Assembly: GCF_041154675.1 (NCBI RefSeq)
Contig: NZ_AP031322.1
Span: forward strand, 806,001-870,000
Origin: Sulfurisphaera javensis
GTDB taxonomy: Archaea; Thermoproteota; Thermoprotei_A; Sulfolobales; Sulfolobaceae
Reading direction: 5' to 3'
Length of the DNA: 64,000 bases
The notes beneath the pieces were generated by a model that was not told where the DNA came from, ran no database searches, and saw nothing but the letters and a program-made list of their open reading frames with translations. The stretch's first letter is position 1. Each line of letters opens with the position of its first letter. Position numbers and translations under genes: made by a program. This document shows, one piece after another, positions 36,906-46,676 of this stretch.

Positions 36906-37229
36906 ATCTGAAATTTCATCCGATATATCTTCATTGTCATCACTTTTTGTACTTCTCTTTTCATAGTTTTTTCTAGCTTCTTCTTCTAACGCTATATATT
37001 CCTTTGAAGTTTCGTTTAATGCATAACCAAGTCTATGATATAATAATGCTGCTTCTGCTTGAGAAAGTTGAAATCCTATCCTATTATTCCCATCATCTAT
37101 TACTAAAAGGAACTTTGCTTCCTCTGGGAATCCTCTTTCATTCATTTTTGCCTCATCAATAAGCAACTCTAAAACTTTTGGTTTATTATTGTTTTGCTGA
37201 AATCTAGGAATCCTTAATATCCTTTTCAT
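36897..37229 (-). CDS. Conserved-looking 110-residue protein of unknown function
   Basis: A soluble protein with a strand-rich middle (KFLLVIDDGNNRIGFQLSQAEAALLYHRLG) and an acidic, probably disordered tail (TKSDDNEDISDEISDLE). Acidic tails of this kind are common in single-strand-binding or RNA-polymerase-associated small proteins, but no motif identifies it. A single gene with its own upstream region. Confidence 0.6.
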   Translation of the reverse strand: MKRILRIPRFQQNNNKPKVLELLIDEAKMNERGFPEEAKFLLVIDDGNNRIGFQLSQAEAALLYHRLGYALNETSKEYIALEEEARKNYEKRSTKSDDNEDISDEISDLE

Positions 37230-37810
37230 ATTATTTCTATTCTCTGTTAAAGTATAAAAATTATTTTGCTTCTTCTATAGGGTAAGATAATAAATTAAAT
37301 TAATTGTTAAAAATAATTAAAGATATACAAGAAAATGACCTCGATGACAAAATCACTTTTCCACATAAAGTCTCTTAAGCGGATAATTGATTTGTTATTA
37401 GGTTGTAACTCCTTTTTATTCTCGTCAGTTAGGTTTTAGTTTCTCTAGTTCTGAGTATCCTTATGGCTTCAAATACTTTTTAGCACTTTCTCTAAGCTCA
37501 ATTATAAAGAGTGAAGATTAATAGTTACAAAACTGTATTAATAGTATTATGAAATAAAAATTCTTGAAGTTTTTATCATTAAAGGAAGAGTAATTTAGTA
37601 ATTTTAAAGTCTTTAAAAAGAACTAGATTAAAATTTAAGGTATTTATGTAAAGATAGAAACAGTAAATTTTATATCAATAAAGAGTAGAAAGTCATAGAA
37701 ATAATTTATACCTTCATGATTATACTATAACATTATAATAGCTTTCTTTATTTAGAGAATTTTATTTCTTTTCCTTAACTTTAATAATAGTTGTTATTAC
37801 ATTATATTAT
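37230..37810. other. 580-bp intergenic region with dispersed motif copy 3
   Basis: No gene visible. ATTTATACCTTCATGATTAT (37704-37723) matches window positions 1-20 at 18 of 20 bases. The last 30 bases are a TATA-rich promoter (ACATTATATTATATG) for the MBL hydrolase gene. Confidence 0.4.
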
Positions 37811-38449
37811 ATGAAAGTTTATGAAATTCCTTTAAGGTTTGTAAAGTCTTTCTTGATAGAAAATGACCAAGGTTTAATACTTGTAGATTCTGGTACTCCA
37901 GGGAGTGGAAATAAGATAATTTCAACATTAAACTCTCTTGGTAAAAGTTTAACTCAAATAAAATATGTTATTTTTACGCATTCTCATGTCGATCATATAG
38001 GTGGTGCTTATGAGATTAAAAAGGTTTTAACTGATGCGAAGTTTGGCATCGATAATAACGGAATTGACTATCTGAAATACGGAAAAATAAGAGTGCCAGT
38101 TCTTCATTCTTCTCTTTTAAAGATTCTATTTTCATTAGGTAAACCTTTCTTTTTTAGGAAATTTAATGGAGTTAACGTAGATTTTATTCTTAATGAAGGC
38201 GAACTAATTAAGGGTGTTGAAATCATAAAAACACCTGGTCATACAGATGACTCAATTTCAATTTATCTCCCAGAAATTAACTCAATAATAGTAGGAGATA
38301 CTTTGCAGGGTACTAAAAATGGATTAAAATATCCAAATATTTACGAGAATTTTGAAGAGCTAAAGAAGAGTATAGAAAAAATAAAATCATTTAACCCTTC
38401 AATGATTTACGTTTCTCATGGAATAAGCTCTTTAAAATTCCTAGATTAA
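37811..38449 (+). CDS. Metallo-beta-lactamase fold hydrolase (glyoxalase II-like)
   Basis: 212 residues. The metal motif THSHVDH places H57, H59, D61 and H62. TPGHTDDS supplies the next His, VVGDTLQG the bridging Asp, and YVSHG the final His. The layout is that of single-domain glyoxalase II-like or related hydrolases. The substrate cannot be told from sequence. A TATA-rich promoter immediately precedes the ATG, suggesting leaderless transcription. Unlike the long MBL protein of the defence operon, it has no beta-CASP insert. Confidence 0.85.
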   Translation: MKVYEIPLRFVKSFLIENDQGLILVDSGTPGSGNKIISTLNSLGKSLTQIKYVIFTHSHVDHIGGAYEIKKVLTDAKFGIDNNGIDYLKYGKIRVPVLHSSLLKILFSLGKPFFFRKFNGVNVDFILNEGELIKGVEIIKTPGHTDDSISIYLPEINSIIVGDTLQGTKNGLKYPNIYENFEELKKSIEKIKSFNPSMIYVSHGISSLKFLD

Positions 38450-38566
38450 ATGTTTTTAAAGACTAATTGTATAATCATGCAATATCTATGAAGAGACCAA
38501 AAGATAAGACTTATATTAAAAGTGATGAAATATGAAAATAATTTAACTTTTTATTAATACACTATG

Positions 38567-39715
38567 TCAAGATTTAATTAAATTTGTATCTCTTCTATGT
38601 AATTCCTTAATTCTTAAATATAGGAAAGAGGTTATAATTCTTAAAATTCCTATACTTAACAGCATTAGATTTATTGCCGTTACAATTCCGACGGTTGCAG
38701 ATATAAAAGAAAATATAATACTACTTATTGAAGAACCGGTTAGGGCAGAAATTCCATTAATTAAATTATATAGAGCTATACTTGATTTCTTCTCTTCTTT
38801 TGTCGAATTATCAAATATAAATGCTGTATAAGATATTGATGCTGAATTGGTAAACCCAGATATAATATACGCTAAATAAATGTAGTTTACACTTGGTGAT
38901 AGAGCATAAGCTAGTGGAAATGTAGCTAAAGCCATTCTTCCGAAAAACATAATTCTAGTTCTAAACTTATCAACTAGCCTACCTATTAAGTGCGATAAAG
39001 ATAAAGTTGAGACCCCACCTATAACATCAATTATCGCAATTTGTAGCTCATTCATATGGAACTTATAAACTTGGGCTAATGGAAATAAGGGCCACGCTGT
39101 TGACCAGACGAATGTAAATAAGAAGGAAATTATGAAAAACTTTTTAATTTCATCATTTAGGCGAATTTTGCTTCCAGGATATTCAACATCAATATCAGAC
39201 TTAGATATTATATACGAATTAACTATATAAATTATGCCGGAAGTGATAAAGAAATATCTCATTAAGGAAAGAGAATCTTTAACTATAAACCCTGTAATGA
39301 ATGTTGCTATTAAACCACCAATAGTAGAATAGAAATTAAAAGAAGCCAGAATTCTTCCTCTACTAGTTTCACTTATTTTATCTAAAATTAAAAGCCAACC
39401 GAAATTGATTATTCCAATAGCTATATTAACACCTATGTAAAGTAAAACCATAAAAGAATTGTATATTTGTAATAATCCTAAGGTTAGCCATAATATGCCT
39501 ACAGTAAGTGTACCTAAAATAATAGATTTCTTTGCTTTTATCCAAAGGTTTGTTAAGAGGAATTGGACAATTCCAGGAAATGCTATGCTTGCTGACGTTG
39601 TCATTGCTAATAAAACTCCAGAAATTCCATAAGAGGCAGTGAAAAATGAAATAAATGGGTTTACTAAACTCGATGCAAGATTGTTTAATAACGTGTAAGT
39701 TCTTAACGGCTTCAA
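38567..39715 (-). CDS. Major facilitator superfamily transporter
   Basis: 382 residues with about twelve hydrophobic helices in two halves. The MFS cytoplasmic-loop motif appears as GRILASFNFYSTIGG and SLSHLIGRLVDKFRTRIMFFGR. Helices 1-6 and 7-12 are separated by a charged loop (KSDIDVEYPGSKIRLNDEIKK). No substrate-defining motif. It converges on the MBL hydrolase gene. Confidence 0.85.
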   Translation of the reverse strand: MKPLRTYTLLNNLASSLVNPFISFFTASYGISGVLLAMTTSASIAFPGIVQFLLTNLWIKAKKSIILGTLTVGILWLTLGLLQIYNSFMVLLYIGVNIAIGIINFGWLLILDKISETSRGRILASFNFYSTIGGLIATFITGFIVKDSLSLMRYFFITSGIIYIVNSYIISKSDIDVEYPGSKIRLNDEIKKFFIISFLFTFVWSTAWPLFPLAQVYKFHMNELQIAIIDVIGGVSTLSLSHLIGRLVDKFRTRIMFFGRMALATFPLAYALSPSVNYIYLAYIISGFTNSASISYTAFIFDNSTKEEKKSSIALYNLINGISALTGSSISSIIFSFISATVGIVTAINLMLLSIGILRIITSFLYLRIKELHRRDTNLIKS

Positions 39716-40096
39716 TTAGGTCTAATACATTTTTATTATCTTTGTATTTTAAAAATTTACTATCAAGTAATAGTTAGACTTAAGGGAAATCTTCTCAAAA
39801 ATTGAAATATTTATACTTAGCGATGATAAAATGGTTAGAGTTTTTCCCTTACTTTCAAGTAGTATAATTTAAAAATAAGTATATAATAATTATTAAATAT
39901 AAAAATAAAATGATAAAAAACAGATTAGGAAAGAGCAAAATAGCAAAGCAATTATTTCAAGAACGATCGCGAAATATTAAGATTAATAAATAAGGTTATG
40001 TGATACATATATATATAAATTCTAATTAATTTATAAAGGATCAACAATATTATGTCGTATTAATAGATTTAAAGCCATATTACCATAATAAATTTA
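39716..40096. other. 381-bp divergent intergenic region
   Basis: A very AT-rich promoter region between the divergent MFS and DUF998 genes. No ORF, hairpin or repeat of note was seen. Confidence 0.4.
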
Positions 40097-40669
40097 ATGA
40101 ACAAGATATTATTAGTAGGTCTTATAGGTATTCTTTCTGCATGGGTCACTATACTTATTTCTGCTTTGTTAAATCCTTGGTTTAGTATAACACATAATGC
40201 TTTAAGTGATTTAGGTGGAGGAGGTCCACAGTATGAACATCCATATCCTACAGATCCATTAGTATATAACGGAGGTCTTATAATTACAGCTATAATAATT
40301 TTCATATTTTCCATTTTAGTAGTAAAATATTCTAGGAATAAAGTAGAAGTAGTTGGAGGATCATTTTTTATGATCTCTGCATTGTTTTTAGCATTAATAG
40401 GAATATATCACGAAGGAACGTATCCACATGATTTTGTGTCATTATGGTTCTTTATCTTAGCCTCAATATCTTATTTGACAATATCAATATCTTTAATTCT
40501 TACAAAGAAATTTTGGAAAAGAGGAATTCTGTTAATCTCGATTATATTTATTTCATGGATACTTTTTACTGTAATACCGTGGCAGTCTGTTGCTGAAAGT
40601 GAGATATTTGGAATAAGTATTATTGATATATGTGTGATTTTGCATGGTTTATCATTTAACCAGTTATAA
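40097..40669 (+). CDS. DUF998 family membrane protein
   Basis: 190 residues with about six transmembrane segments. The first helix and loop (WVTILISALLNPWFSITHNALSDLGGGG) contain the N-x-LSDLG signature of DUF998. ALIGIYHEGTYPHDFVSLWFF carries the conserved His residues of helix 4. Sulfolobales have several copies. The biochemical role is unknown; haem or metal binding has been suggested for related His-containing membrane proteins but is not shown here. Confidence 0.85.
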   Translation: MNKILLVGLIGILSAWVTILISALLNPWFSITHNALSDLGGGGPQYEHPYPTDPLVYNGGLIITAIIIFIFSILVVKYSRNKVEVVGGSFFMISALFLALIGIYHEGTYPHDFVSLWFFILASISYLTISISLILTKKFWKRGILLISIIFISWILFTVIPWQSVAESEIFGISIIDICVILHGLSFNQL

Positions 40670-40961
40670 GCATTAAACTTCAGATAGAAGGTAACTTGCC
40701 GAACACTAAATACTAAGTTTTTATCATTCTATATCCTTATTGCCCTTCTAAAGATTAAAGTAGTTTTCGCCTTTTAGTAACTCTCATCATTTGCTTAAAG
40801 TTTCTCTCTTTATCTTAAATAGAAAGTATAAGAAACATTTTCTCTTTCTAATTTTAAATTTATTTTCTTTAAATAATATCTTATCTTCTTACTCAATTCT
40901 TGATATGTGCCCTCTATCATTTCTTATTATAGAAATAAAAAAGGAATAACAAACAAAAAGC
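40670..40961. other. Intergenic region
   Basis: About 290 AT-rich bases between convergent genes. No coding or structural feature seen. Confidence 0.35.
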
Positions 40962-41438
40962 TTATCTATATTCTGGAGGGAAGAATAATTTTTGTCTTTC
41001 TATTATTACTTGTTTTAAATTGTCTAAAAGCTTAAGAATTACGTCAATATTCTCGGGTATGCTTGAAAGTTGATAAATTTCATTTGCTATACTTACCATT
41101 TGCGAATCATGTTGAACAATTTCGTCTAATTGCTCAGTCTGAATTTTCCATCTAGCATATACATCAGCACCACCACCTTGTTGACTTAAAACAGTACCTA
41201 TCAAAGTCCTAATTTGAGATATTACAAACTCAATTCTTTTTAAGAGTGGTGAAAAAGGATTTTGGGAGGCTAATTGACTCTCTGCCAAAGAAAGGTTAGA
41301 GATAGTACTTTCTAGTTTTTGAATTACTGATTGTCTAATAAGGAAATCGTCTTGCCTAATTAAATCCTTTACCTTATAACCTCTATACCCTGGAACCATT
41401 AATTGAAGCTTCTCTAAAGGGGTAAGTTCTCTTGGCAT
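40962..41438 (-). CDS. Helical protein divergent from the SPFH gene
   Basis: 158 residues, almost entirely helical with heptad-like segments (IRQSVIQKLESTISNLSLAESQL; IEFVISQIRTLIGTVL; ILKLLDNLKQVIIERQKLF). No transmembrane segment. It is divergently placed 130 bases from the SPFH-domain gene with a shared promoter region, so it may be a partner that coats or regulates the SPFH assembly. I do not recognise a family. Confidence 0.6.
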   Translation of the reverse strand: MPRELTPLEKLQLMVPGYRGYKVKDLIRQDDFLIRQSVIQKLESTISNLSLAESQLASQNPFSPLLKRIEFVISQIRTLIGTVLSQQGGGADVYARWKIQTEQLDEIVQHDSQMVSIANEIYQLSSIPENIDVILKLLDNLKQVIIERQKLFFPPEYR

Positions 41439-41568
41439 ATATTATAATTTGAAAACTAGCTAAAAACTTTTCATATCTAAATTTTACCTTCTTTGGCATA
41501 TAGGGAAAAATTGAATTAGAGGGTAGAAAAGTTTATATCGTAGATCTACTAAAATATTAGCGATAATT

Positions 41569-42513
41569 ATGTCAATTGCGTTAAGAGGACAAGTTATATC
41601 AACAGAATTAGAAAATGGAGCTTCAACAATGGCTACTGATGTTATAGTATTTAGATATCCTAAAGAGAATATTACCTCCAAATCTATTATCATAGTTCAG
41701 CCTACAGAAAGAGCAATAGTTGTTATTCAAGGCCAAATTGCAGCAGATTTACCTCCTGGAACTCATAATATTCAATCACCATCGAACGCCTTATCACAAT
41801 TCTTATCTAAATTTAGATATAATCAACTTCCTTATGATACTATAGTCTTTTACGTTTCCATGACAAGGCATGAAGTTAGAGTTTCTGGAGTAAGTCAAAC
41901 TGATGATCTAGTACCGTTAGAATACGAGGTTGCTGTTTACTTTAGAGTGCAAAATCCTGGGCTATTAGTAACTAACATACAATTCTCCTCTCAATTCTTT
42001 AGAGATGCAGACTTAGCAGCTTATATTAATCCTATAGTGGATCAAGAGGTAAGTCAGATATTAAATCACGTAAAATTAATGGAGGTATTCAAAAAGTTTG
42101 GTGACATTTCAACAGCAGTTACTGCAGTATTAAAGAGTTTCTTAGCTGAAATAGGAATAGAACTTATCTCAGTAAGAATTACTAAACTTTATCCACAAGA
42201 CCCAGAGTTAAGAAGAATATTACAATTGAGAGATTTAGGAATTCCAACAGAAGAGGCAGTAAGATTAGGTTTAGCAAGATTATTAGCTGAAAGAAGTGAC
42301 CCTTCGAGCGTTAACATGGCTCTAGGAGTACCTTATTATCCAAACTTATCATCAATAACAATTGGTTATCCATTCTTCTTCCCAACTGGAGGAAGAGGAA
42401 GTACAACATCAACCGCAACAGGAGGTTCAATAAGCTTGCCAAGTATTTTAGCTCAAGTGCTAGGGCCAAGTAGGCAAGAGGGTGAAGAGAAATCTCAGAA
42501 TCAAGAGAGTTAG
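41569..42513 (+). CDS. SPFH/band-7-like domain protein
   Basis: 314 residues. Residues 40-200 fit the SPFH fold: SIIIVQPTERAIVVIQGQIAADLPPGTHNI, then DTIVFYVSMTRHEVRVSG, YEVAVYFRVQNPGLLV, and a helix ending FLAEIGIELISVRITKLYPQDPELR. No membrane anchor is seen at the N-terminus, as in virion-core-protein-like SPFH members. The C-terminus is low-complexity (Gly/Ser/Thr, then EGEEKSQNQES). Such proteins form large ring or cage assemblies at membranes. A small membrane protein gene follows 50 bases later. Confidence 0.75.
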   Translation: MSIALRGQVISTELENGASTMATDVIVFRYPKENITSKSIIIVQPTERAIVVIQGQIAADLPPGTHNIQSPSNALSQFLSKFRYNQLPYDTIVFYVSMTRHEVRVSGVSQTDDLVPLEYEVAVYFRVQNPGLLVTNIQFSSQFFRDADLAAYINPIVDQEVSQILNHVKLMEVFKKFGDISTAVTAVLKSFLAEIGIELISVRITKLYPQDPELRRILQLRDLGIPTEEAVRLGLARLLAERSDPSSVNMALGVPYYPNLSSITIGYPFFFPTGGRGSTTSTATGGSISLPSILAQVLGPSRQEGEEKSQNQES

Positions 42514-42563
42514 GCTGGAATATATTAGCTGGTATTGGCTATTCCTTTATACTTACAGTAGTT

Positions 42564-42905
42564 ATGGCTATCATTGCTGGATTAGTTTTTCTTTTTTACC
42601 CCTTAACAATTCCATCAATATCTCCTATAATCTCATTAATAATTTCACCAGCTGAAGGAATTATTCAACTAATAGTTTTAGGGGCGTTTATTGCTTTTGT
42701 TTTACCCATAAGAACTAAAGTAGCCGGTATAAATTTGATGCAAGTGAGAAAGTTAGGTATAATAACTGCCATTGGATATTTGGTTTTTTCGTTGCTTCCT
42801 TACGCCTTTATAGTACCATTTCCTCAAACGTATATAGGATTAATAATAGCCTTTAATGTGCTAAATGGTGCCGTAGCTGGTGGCGTAGCCACATTTTTAT
42901 CTTAG
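42564..42905 (+). CDS. Small three-to-four-helix membrane protein
   Basis: 113 residues with hydrophobic segments at about 2-20, 38-55, 64-86 and 88-110. It follows the SPFH gene on the same strand and the frame is open upstream back to 42486 without a better start codon, so a non-standard longer start is possible. It may tether the SPFH protein, which itself lacks an anchor. Unknown family. Confidence 0.6.
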   Translation: MAIIAGLVFLFYPLTIPSISPIISLIISPAEGIIQLIVLGAFIAFVLPIRTKVAGINLMQVRKLGIITAIGYLVFSLLPYAFIVPFPQTYIGLIIAFNVLNGAVAGGVATFLS

Positions 42906-43020
42906 TTCAATACTGTTTCTCATCTAGATTTTTTATATCTTACTAATTACTTTTCTATTTTAAAGAATAAGTAACCAAATAAAATCTTTTCTAAAAAGAA
43001 AAGAAAAAAAGATAACTTAA

Positions 43021-43530
43021 TCAAGAGTTTTCCTCGTTATTATTTTGTCCTTTATACTTTAATAATAGAAGTGGTGCATTAATTACTGATTTTCCTTCAG
43101 GGTTTTGAGAAACAGTATAATTTATTTTCACGTCGACAGTATAGGTCCCTGCTGGTAAATACAGTTTATAGTCATTATTTTCATGTAATTGCAGAGTTAC
43201 AGTATAGTTTGCAATGCTTATAGTTACAGTAAATTGCGAAAATACATCACCAAGAGCATCTTCTTTCAACTCTAATTCATAAGTACCACTAGTTAAGACA
43301 GTAACATTAGTTTTCCCAACTAAACTTCCACTTTGACCAGCCGTTAGATTACCTAAATTAAAATTAATTGGTATTACTTGTATTTGCTGATTATTGTTAC
43401 TGCTAGATATATTATATGATATAGTTGCTAAAGTTCCATATATTGCCTCGCCAGCTATCACTAGTCCAGTTAGTAGTATAGCAGATATGGCTAATCCAAG
43501 TAGTAGTGGTTTGTTCATGGCTAAGATCAT
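43021..43530 (-). CDS. Membrane-anchored extracellular protein of unknown function
   Basis: 169 residues. The N-terminal hydrophobic segment (KPLLLGLAISAILLTGLVIAGEAIYG) could be a signal or anchor and is partly pilin-like. The remaining 120 residues are beta-rich with sequons (NISSSNNNQQ, KTNVTVLTSG, INYTVSQ). The strand order (GTYELELKED..., LPAGTYTVDVKINYTV) suggests an Ig-like or TasA-like sandwich. Single gene. Confidence 0.6.
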   Translation of the reverse strand: MILAMNKPLLLGLAISAILLTGLVIAGEAIYGTLATISYNISSSNNNQQIQVIPINFNLGNLTAGQSGSLVGKTNVTVLTSGTYELELKEDALGDVFSQFTVTISIANYTVTLQLHENNDYKLYLPAGTYTVDVKINYTVSQNPEGKSVINAPLLLLKYKGQNNNEENS

Positions 43531-43689
43531 TTACGCGTTTCATCTTTATAAGAGTCGATTTCGGTTCGTTGAAATTCTATATTGTTTCAGGTTTCCAATA
43601 ATTCATGAAACTTTCTCGCCCCTACGAAACTTAAATTTTAGAATATTTTTAAAACGTGTATCTTAAGAGGAAAAATAAACTAGTGAGAG

Positions 43690-43857
43690 ATGAGAAAAAT
43701 GAAATTGAAAGAAGAACATGAGGAAGAAAAGGAGGATATTACTGAATACTGGATAGATACGAAATTAATAACAATAAGCTTAGTAATAATGGTAAGTGTG
43801 GAAGTTCTAATAGACTTAGTGATTATAGCTACCAGCGGACATAAGTTATTTCCCTAA
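43690..43857 (+). CDS. 55-residue single-span membrane protein
   Basis: A frame too short for usual gene calling. The charged N-terminus MRKMKLKEEHEEEKEDITEY is followed by a hydrophobic helix (LITISLVIMVSVEVLIDLVII) and a short tail. The stop overlaps the end of the convergent membrane HTH gene by 4 bases. A TATA-like sequence lies in the preceding AT-rich stretch. The composition is that of a real small membrane protein; function unknown. Confidence 0.5.
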   Translation: MRKMKLKEEHEEEKEDITEYWIDTKLITISLVIMVSVEVLIDLVIIATSGHKLFP

Positions 43858-44636
43858 TCTTTTTTCTTTAAAGCATATTTTACTTTTCCTCCTTCTCTAA
43901 TTTCCTCTACATATCCTAACTTAACTAATTTTTTTACTCTTCTATAGGCAGTAGCTTTTGGTAGACCAGTCTTCCTTATTATTTCAGCTAATGTGATTGA
44001 ACCGTCTTTTATAGCCTCTAAAACTATCTTATCTCTCTCATCTAAAACTTCAGTAACTACCTCTGCCTCTTCGTCTTTTGCTAAGGTTTCTTTCTGCTTT
44101 CTTCCCTTAATTAAGTATACTATTCCAGAAATTAATATCACATCAAGAATGATCAAGGCTATAACCAAATAGAATTCTGTGTCTTCATTAGACTTAACTT
44201 GAGGAATTAATTCTGCGTAAAGAATAGTAATCTTATTAGTATTTGTGAAAGTTATGTTATAGAATCCATTAACAGCCGTAAAACTATAAGGTTGTGGAGA
44301 AATATAAGTTATTGATGCATTTGTTGGCAAGAAAACATTAACGGTGAAATTTTGGTTCTCTTGCATCTGAATAACTCCTTTAGGCAAATTTGCTCTGTAA
44401 AAAACGTAAATAGTACCGTTTCCTCTTAAGAAAAGATGATTACCAGATAGATTATATTCCGCCCCAACTACTCTTAAATCCCCAGCATATTCGCCTATAA
44501 GAGTAAATTCGCTGACGTTATGTAGCTCAGCAACTATAGTTCCATTATAATAAATGTTAATTGTACCACTATCTCCTTTTGATATTAATGGCATTAGTAA
44601 TAATATGAAAAGCATTAGTGTCAGAATTTTTCGCAC
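43854..44636 (-). CDS. Membrane-anchored winged-helix regulator
   Basis: 260 residues. A signal sequence (KILTLMLFILLLMPLIS) leads into an extracellular beta domain of about 130 residues. A transmembrane helix (LVIALIILDVILISGIVYLI) is followed by a basic cytoplasmic stretch. The C-terminal 65 residues are a MarR/IclR-type winged helix (KIVLEAIKDGSITLAEIIRKTGLPKATAYRRVKKLVKLGYVEE). The protein can sense an outside condition and bind DNA inside, an architecture recurrent in archaea. Targets might include the adjacent surface-protein genes. Confidence 0.8.
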   Translation of the reverse strand: MRKILTLMLFILLLMPLISKGDSGTINIYYNGTIVAELHNVSEFTLIGEYAGDLRVVGAEYNLSGNHLFLRGNGTIYVFYRANLPKGVIQMQENQNFTVNVFLPTNASITYISPQPYSFTAVNGFYNITFTNTNKITILYAELIPQVKSNEDTEFYLVIALIILDVILISGIVYLIKGRKQKETLAKDEEAEVVTEVLDERDKIVLEAIKDGSITLAEIIRKTGLPKATAYRRVKKLVKLGYVEEIREGGKVKYALKKKD

Positions 44637-44739
44637 ATGAAAAACTCTATAATTTAAGTTTATTAACTTAGTGTTTCACTTTGTTTCACTCTTTTGTGGA
44701 ACTAATGTTTAAATGAGATAAATATAATAGAGTATACAC

Positions 44740-45345
44740 ATGGAAAGGCAATCGTTATTGGTAAGTTTACTTGTAGTCACACTAATTGTAAATGTAGTGC
44801 TAGGAATAGAACTTTATTATACCTTGCATAAACCCTCTCAGCCTTCTGGCTCTGTTCCATTAAATATTTCACAACTTCAAATACTAACTAACACCACAAC
44901 TACAATTACTCAAACAGCAACTAAAACAGTAACAGTTACTAGTAACTCGTCCCAAACTACGTCACAGAGCAAATTGTACTCGTTCTCTTTTAAGGTAAAG
45001 TTCAAAATTCATGTGAATGAGAAAGGGGTTTACATAATTGGAATTAAACCAAATATAACTTTTAACTCCTTATATGTATTGTTGTATTTCGAAGATGGGA
45101 AAAGTGTATCCTTAAGTCTTAACAACACATATTCTAATATAACTTTAAAAGACAACGAAGTTGAAGTTACAGCTTATATTTTCGGTTCTACTTATGAGAA
45201 TTTAACTCCTTCACAGATATTTGAGGATTTAGGCTTATATTTGCATTTTGTATCTCCATTATCATCGGAGAGCGATGATTTGATTTTACTTGCGAACTAT
45301 TATAGAATTAATCCTTTATGTGAAGATTTTATGTGCTATGCATAA
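44740..45345 (+). CDS. Secreted/anchored surface protein with Thr-rich linker
   Basis: 201 residues. An N-terminal hydrophobic helix (LLVSLLVVTLIVNVVLGIEL) is followed by a Ser/Thr-rich linker (TNTTTTITQTATKTVTVTSN) and a beta-rich ectodomain of about 110 residues with sequons. Two cysteines at the extreme C-terminus (PLCEDFMCYA) may form a disulphide. It is divergent from the membrane HTH regulator, sharing a 103-base promoter region with it, and is therefore a likely target of that regulator. Confidence 0.6.
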   Translation: MERQSLLVSLLVVTLIVNVVLGIELYYTLHKPSQPSGSVPLNISQLQILTNTTTTITQTATKTVTVTSNSSQTTSQSKLYSFSFKVKFKIHVNEKGVYIIGIKPNITFNSLYVLLYFEDGKSVSLSLNNTYSNITLKDNEVEVTAYIFGSTYENLTPSQIFEDLGLYLHFVSPLSSESDDLILLANYYRINPLCEDFMCYA

Positions 45346-45660
45346 TTTATGTTTACATGATTAATTGGTAAAGATAGTCAGTAATTTATTAAAAATTTAC
45401 ACTATATCGTTATCTTCCTTAACATTTCTCGCACAACTGGAAAATTAATTATTCTATTAAAATCTTTTTGTTGAATAATATTTTTTATAAATTGTAATGA
45501 AAAATAACTGAAATAAAAGTATGTCCGGAATTTAGCTGTATTAAAAGGTAGTGTAATATCTTAACATTTATATCAAATCTTTCTCTTAAAAGTAAAACGT
45601 AGTCTATATCGATCTTTATAAAATATCACTTATTTTTTACATTTCAATATACTGGAATAA
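45346..45660. other. Intergenic region
   Basis: 315 AT-rich bases without a gene. A single TGTCCGGAATTT near 45522 resembles the end of the MITE at 26714, but no matching partner end was found. Confidence 0.3.
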
Positions 45661-46081
45661 TTAATAAATTCTAATTAATCCCGTTTGGTCAAATCCTCTA
45701 TCAAAAGATGCTATATATTTTTCATTTAAATTGCGTAAAATTGTAAAAGAAATATAATCAGTAAAACTGAAATTTTGATTTTCGTATCTAACAAAGCAAT
45801 TCCAGGCTTCATTAAAAGTTTTTTCATCTACTTTTATAAGAGCTAAGTATCCATTATCCACGTTTTCAAGAAGGGTTTTCCTACTTTTATTGCATAGTCT
45901 TTTCCTTTTCTTATCATTACCAAAGAAAGAATCTCGTCAAAGATATAATCCGTAATAAAAGGCTGACCATATTTTCCTTCATCAATATCGTTCATAATAT
46001 TTAAAGCTCTTTCATGATTTACATCGGTCAAACTCAGAGATAAAAAAAGAAAGAAGTATCAAGAAGAATCGCGCTTTTCAC
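45661..46081 (-). pseudogene. VapC-type PIN toxin with two frameshifts
   Basis: GTG 46081 starts VKSAILLDTSFF, the PIN N-terminus, which stops after a T7 run (46042-46048). The frame shifts to LSLTDVNHERALNIMNDIDEG...DYIFDEILSLVMIRKG. A second shift near 45870-45880 is needed to reach the C-terminal half (VDNGYLALIKVDEKTFNEAW...FTDYISFTILRNL...IASFDRGFD). All PIN acidic residues are present across the three frames, so the gene was intact until recently. Both breaks are at short homopolymers, so sequencing error should be excluded. Confidence 0.7.
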
Positions 46082-46256
46082 CATACATTATCTTACCAAT
46101 ATCTTCTGGCTTAACACTACCCATGTCAGTTATTAGACGAGACAAAGACCTACTCAACCCATGAAAAGTGATAGAATTATTTAAGCTGGTTCTATCACTT
46201 TTTTCAGCTTGTAATTTCTTAGCTATTGATTCTTCTTTTGTATTGTCTTCAGGCAC
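46059..46256 (-). CDS. Antitoxin-like partner of the broken VapC
   Basis: 65 residues. A charged helical N-terminus (TKEESIAKKLQAEKSDRTS) leads to FHGLSRSLSRLITDMGSVKPEDIGKIMYG. The final codons overlap the GTG start of the PIN frame, the usual antitoxin-toxin order. I do not recognise the antitoxin family. If the toxin is dead, this gene is either a solitary antitoxin or also on its way to loss. Confidence 0.5.
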   Translation of the reverse strand: MPEDNTKEESIAKKLQAEKSDRTSLNNSITFHGLSRSLSRLITDMGSVKPEDIGKIMYGEKRDSS

Positions 46257-46676
46257 AAGTATAGCTAGTATTATGAGTATAAAAGTTTCTTCCTCAGATG
46301 GGTAGAGAATAATTCTGAAATAACAAGATCGTAATAGGCAGAATTATAACATGAAACGTTATGAGTGAGATATAATTATCATCACTACTAAGAACTTGAC
46401 ATTACTTTTCCATGGTATTTTTAAGGCTTATATTCTTATAATTTCTTTAAAACTACATTTTAATCTCTATATCTTATTAGTTACACCTAATGATAGTAAG
46501 AAATCCTAATGATTATGTAAGTTCTTATCTGAGCTGTCTAAAAATATTATAGAGAATAGACTTAAATTTCTATTTTATATAAAAGAAATTATCTATAATA
46601 ATTTTTATTATATTTCGCGTTTTGTTCGAATTTACCCATTAATTCTTTATATTCTTTATACACTATATTTAATTCA
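46257..46676. other. 420-bp intergenic region
   Basis: No gene found. A TATA-like CTTTATACAC near 46647-46656 is positioned to start transcription near 46677, ahead of the next gene. Confidence 0.35.
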
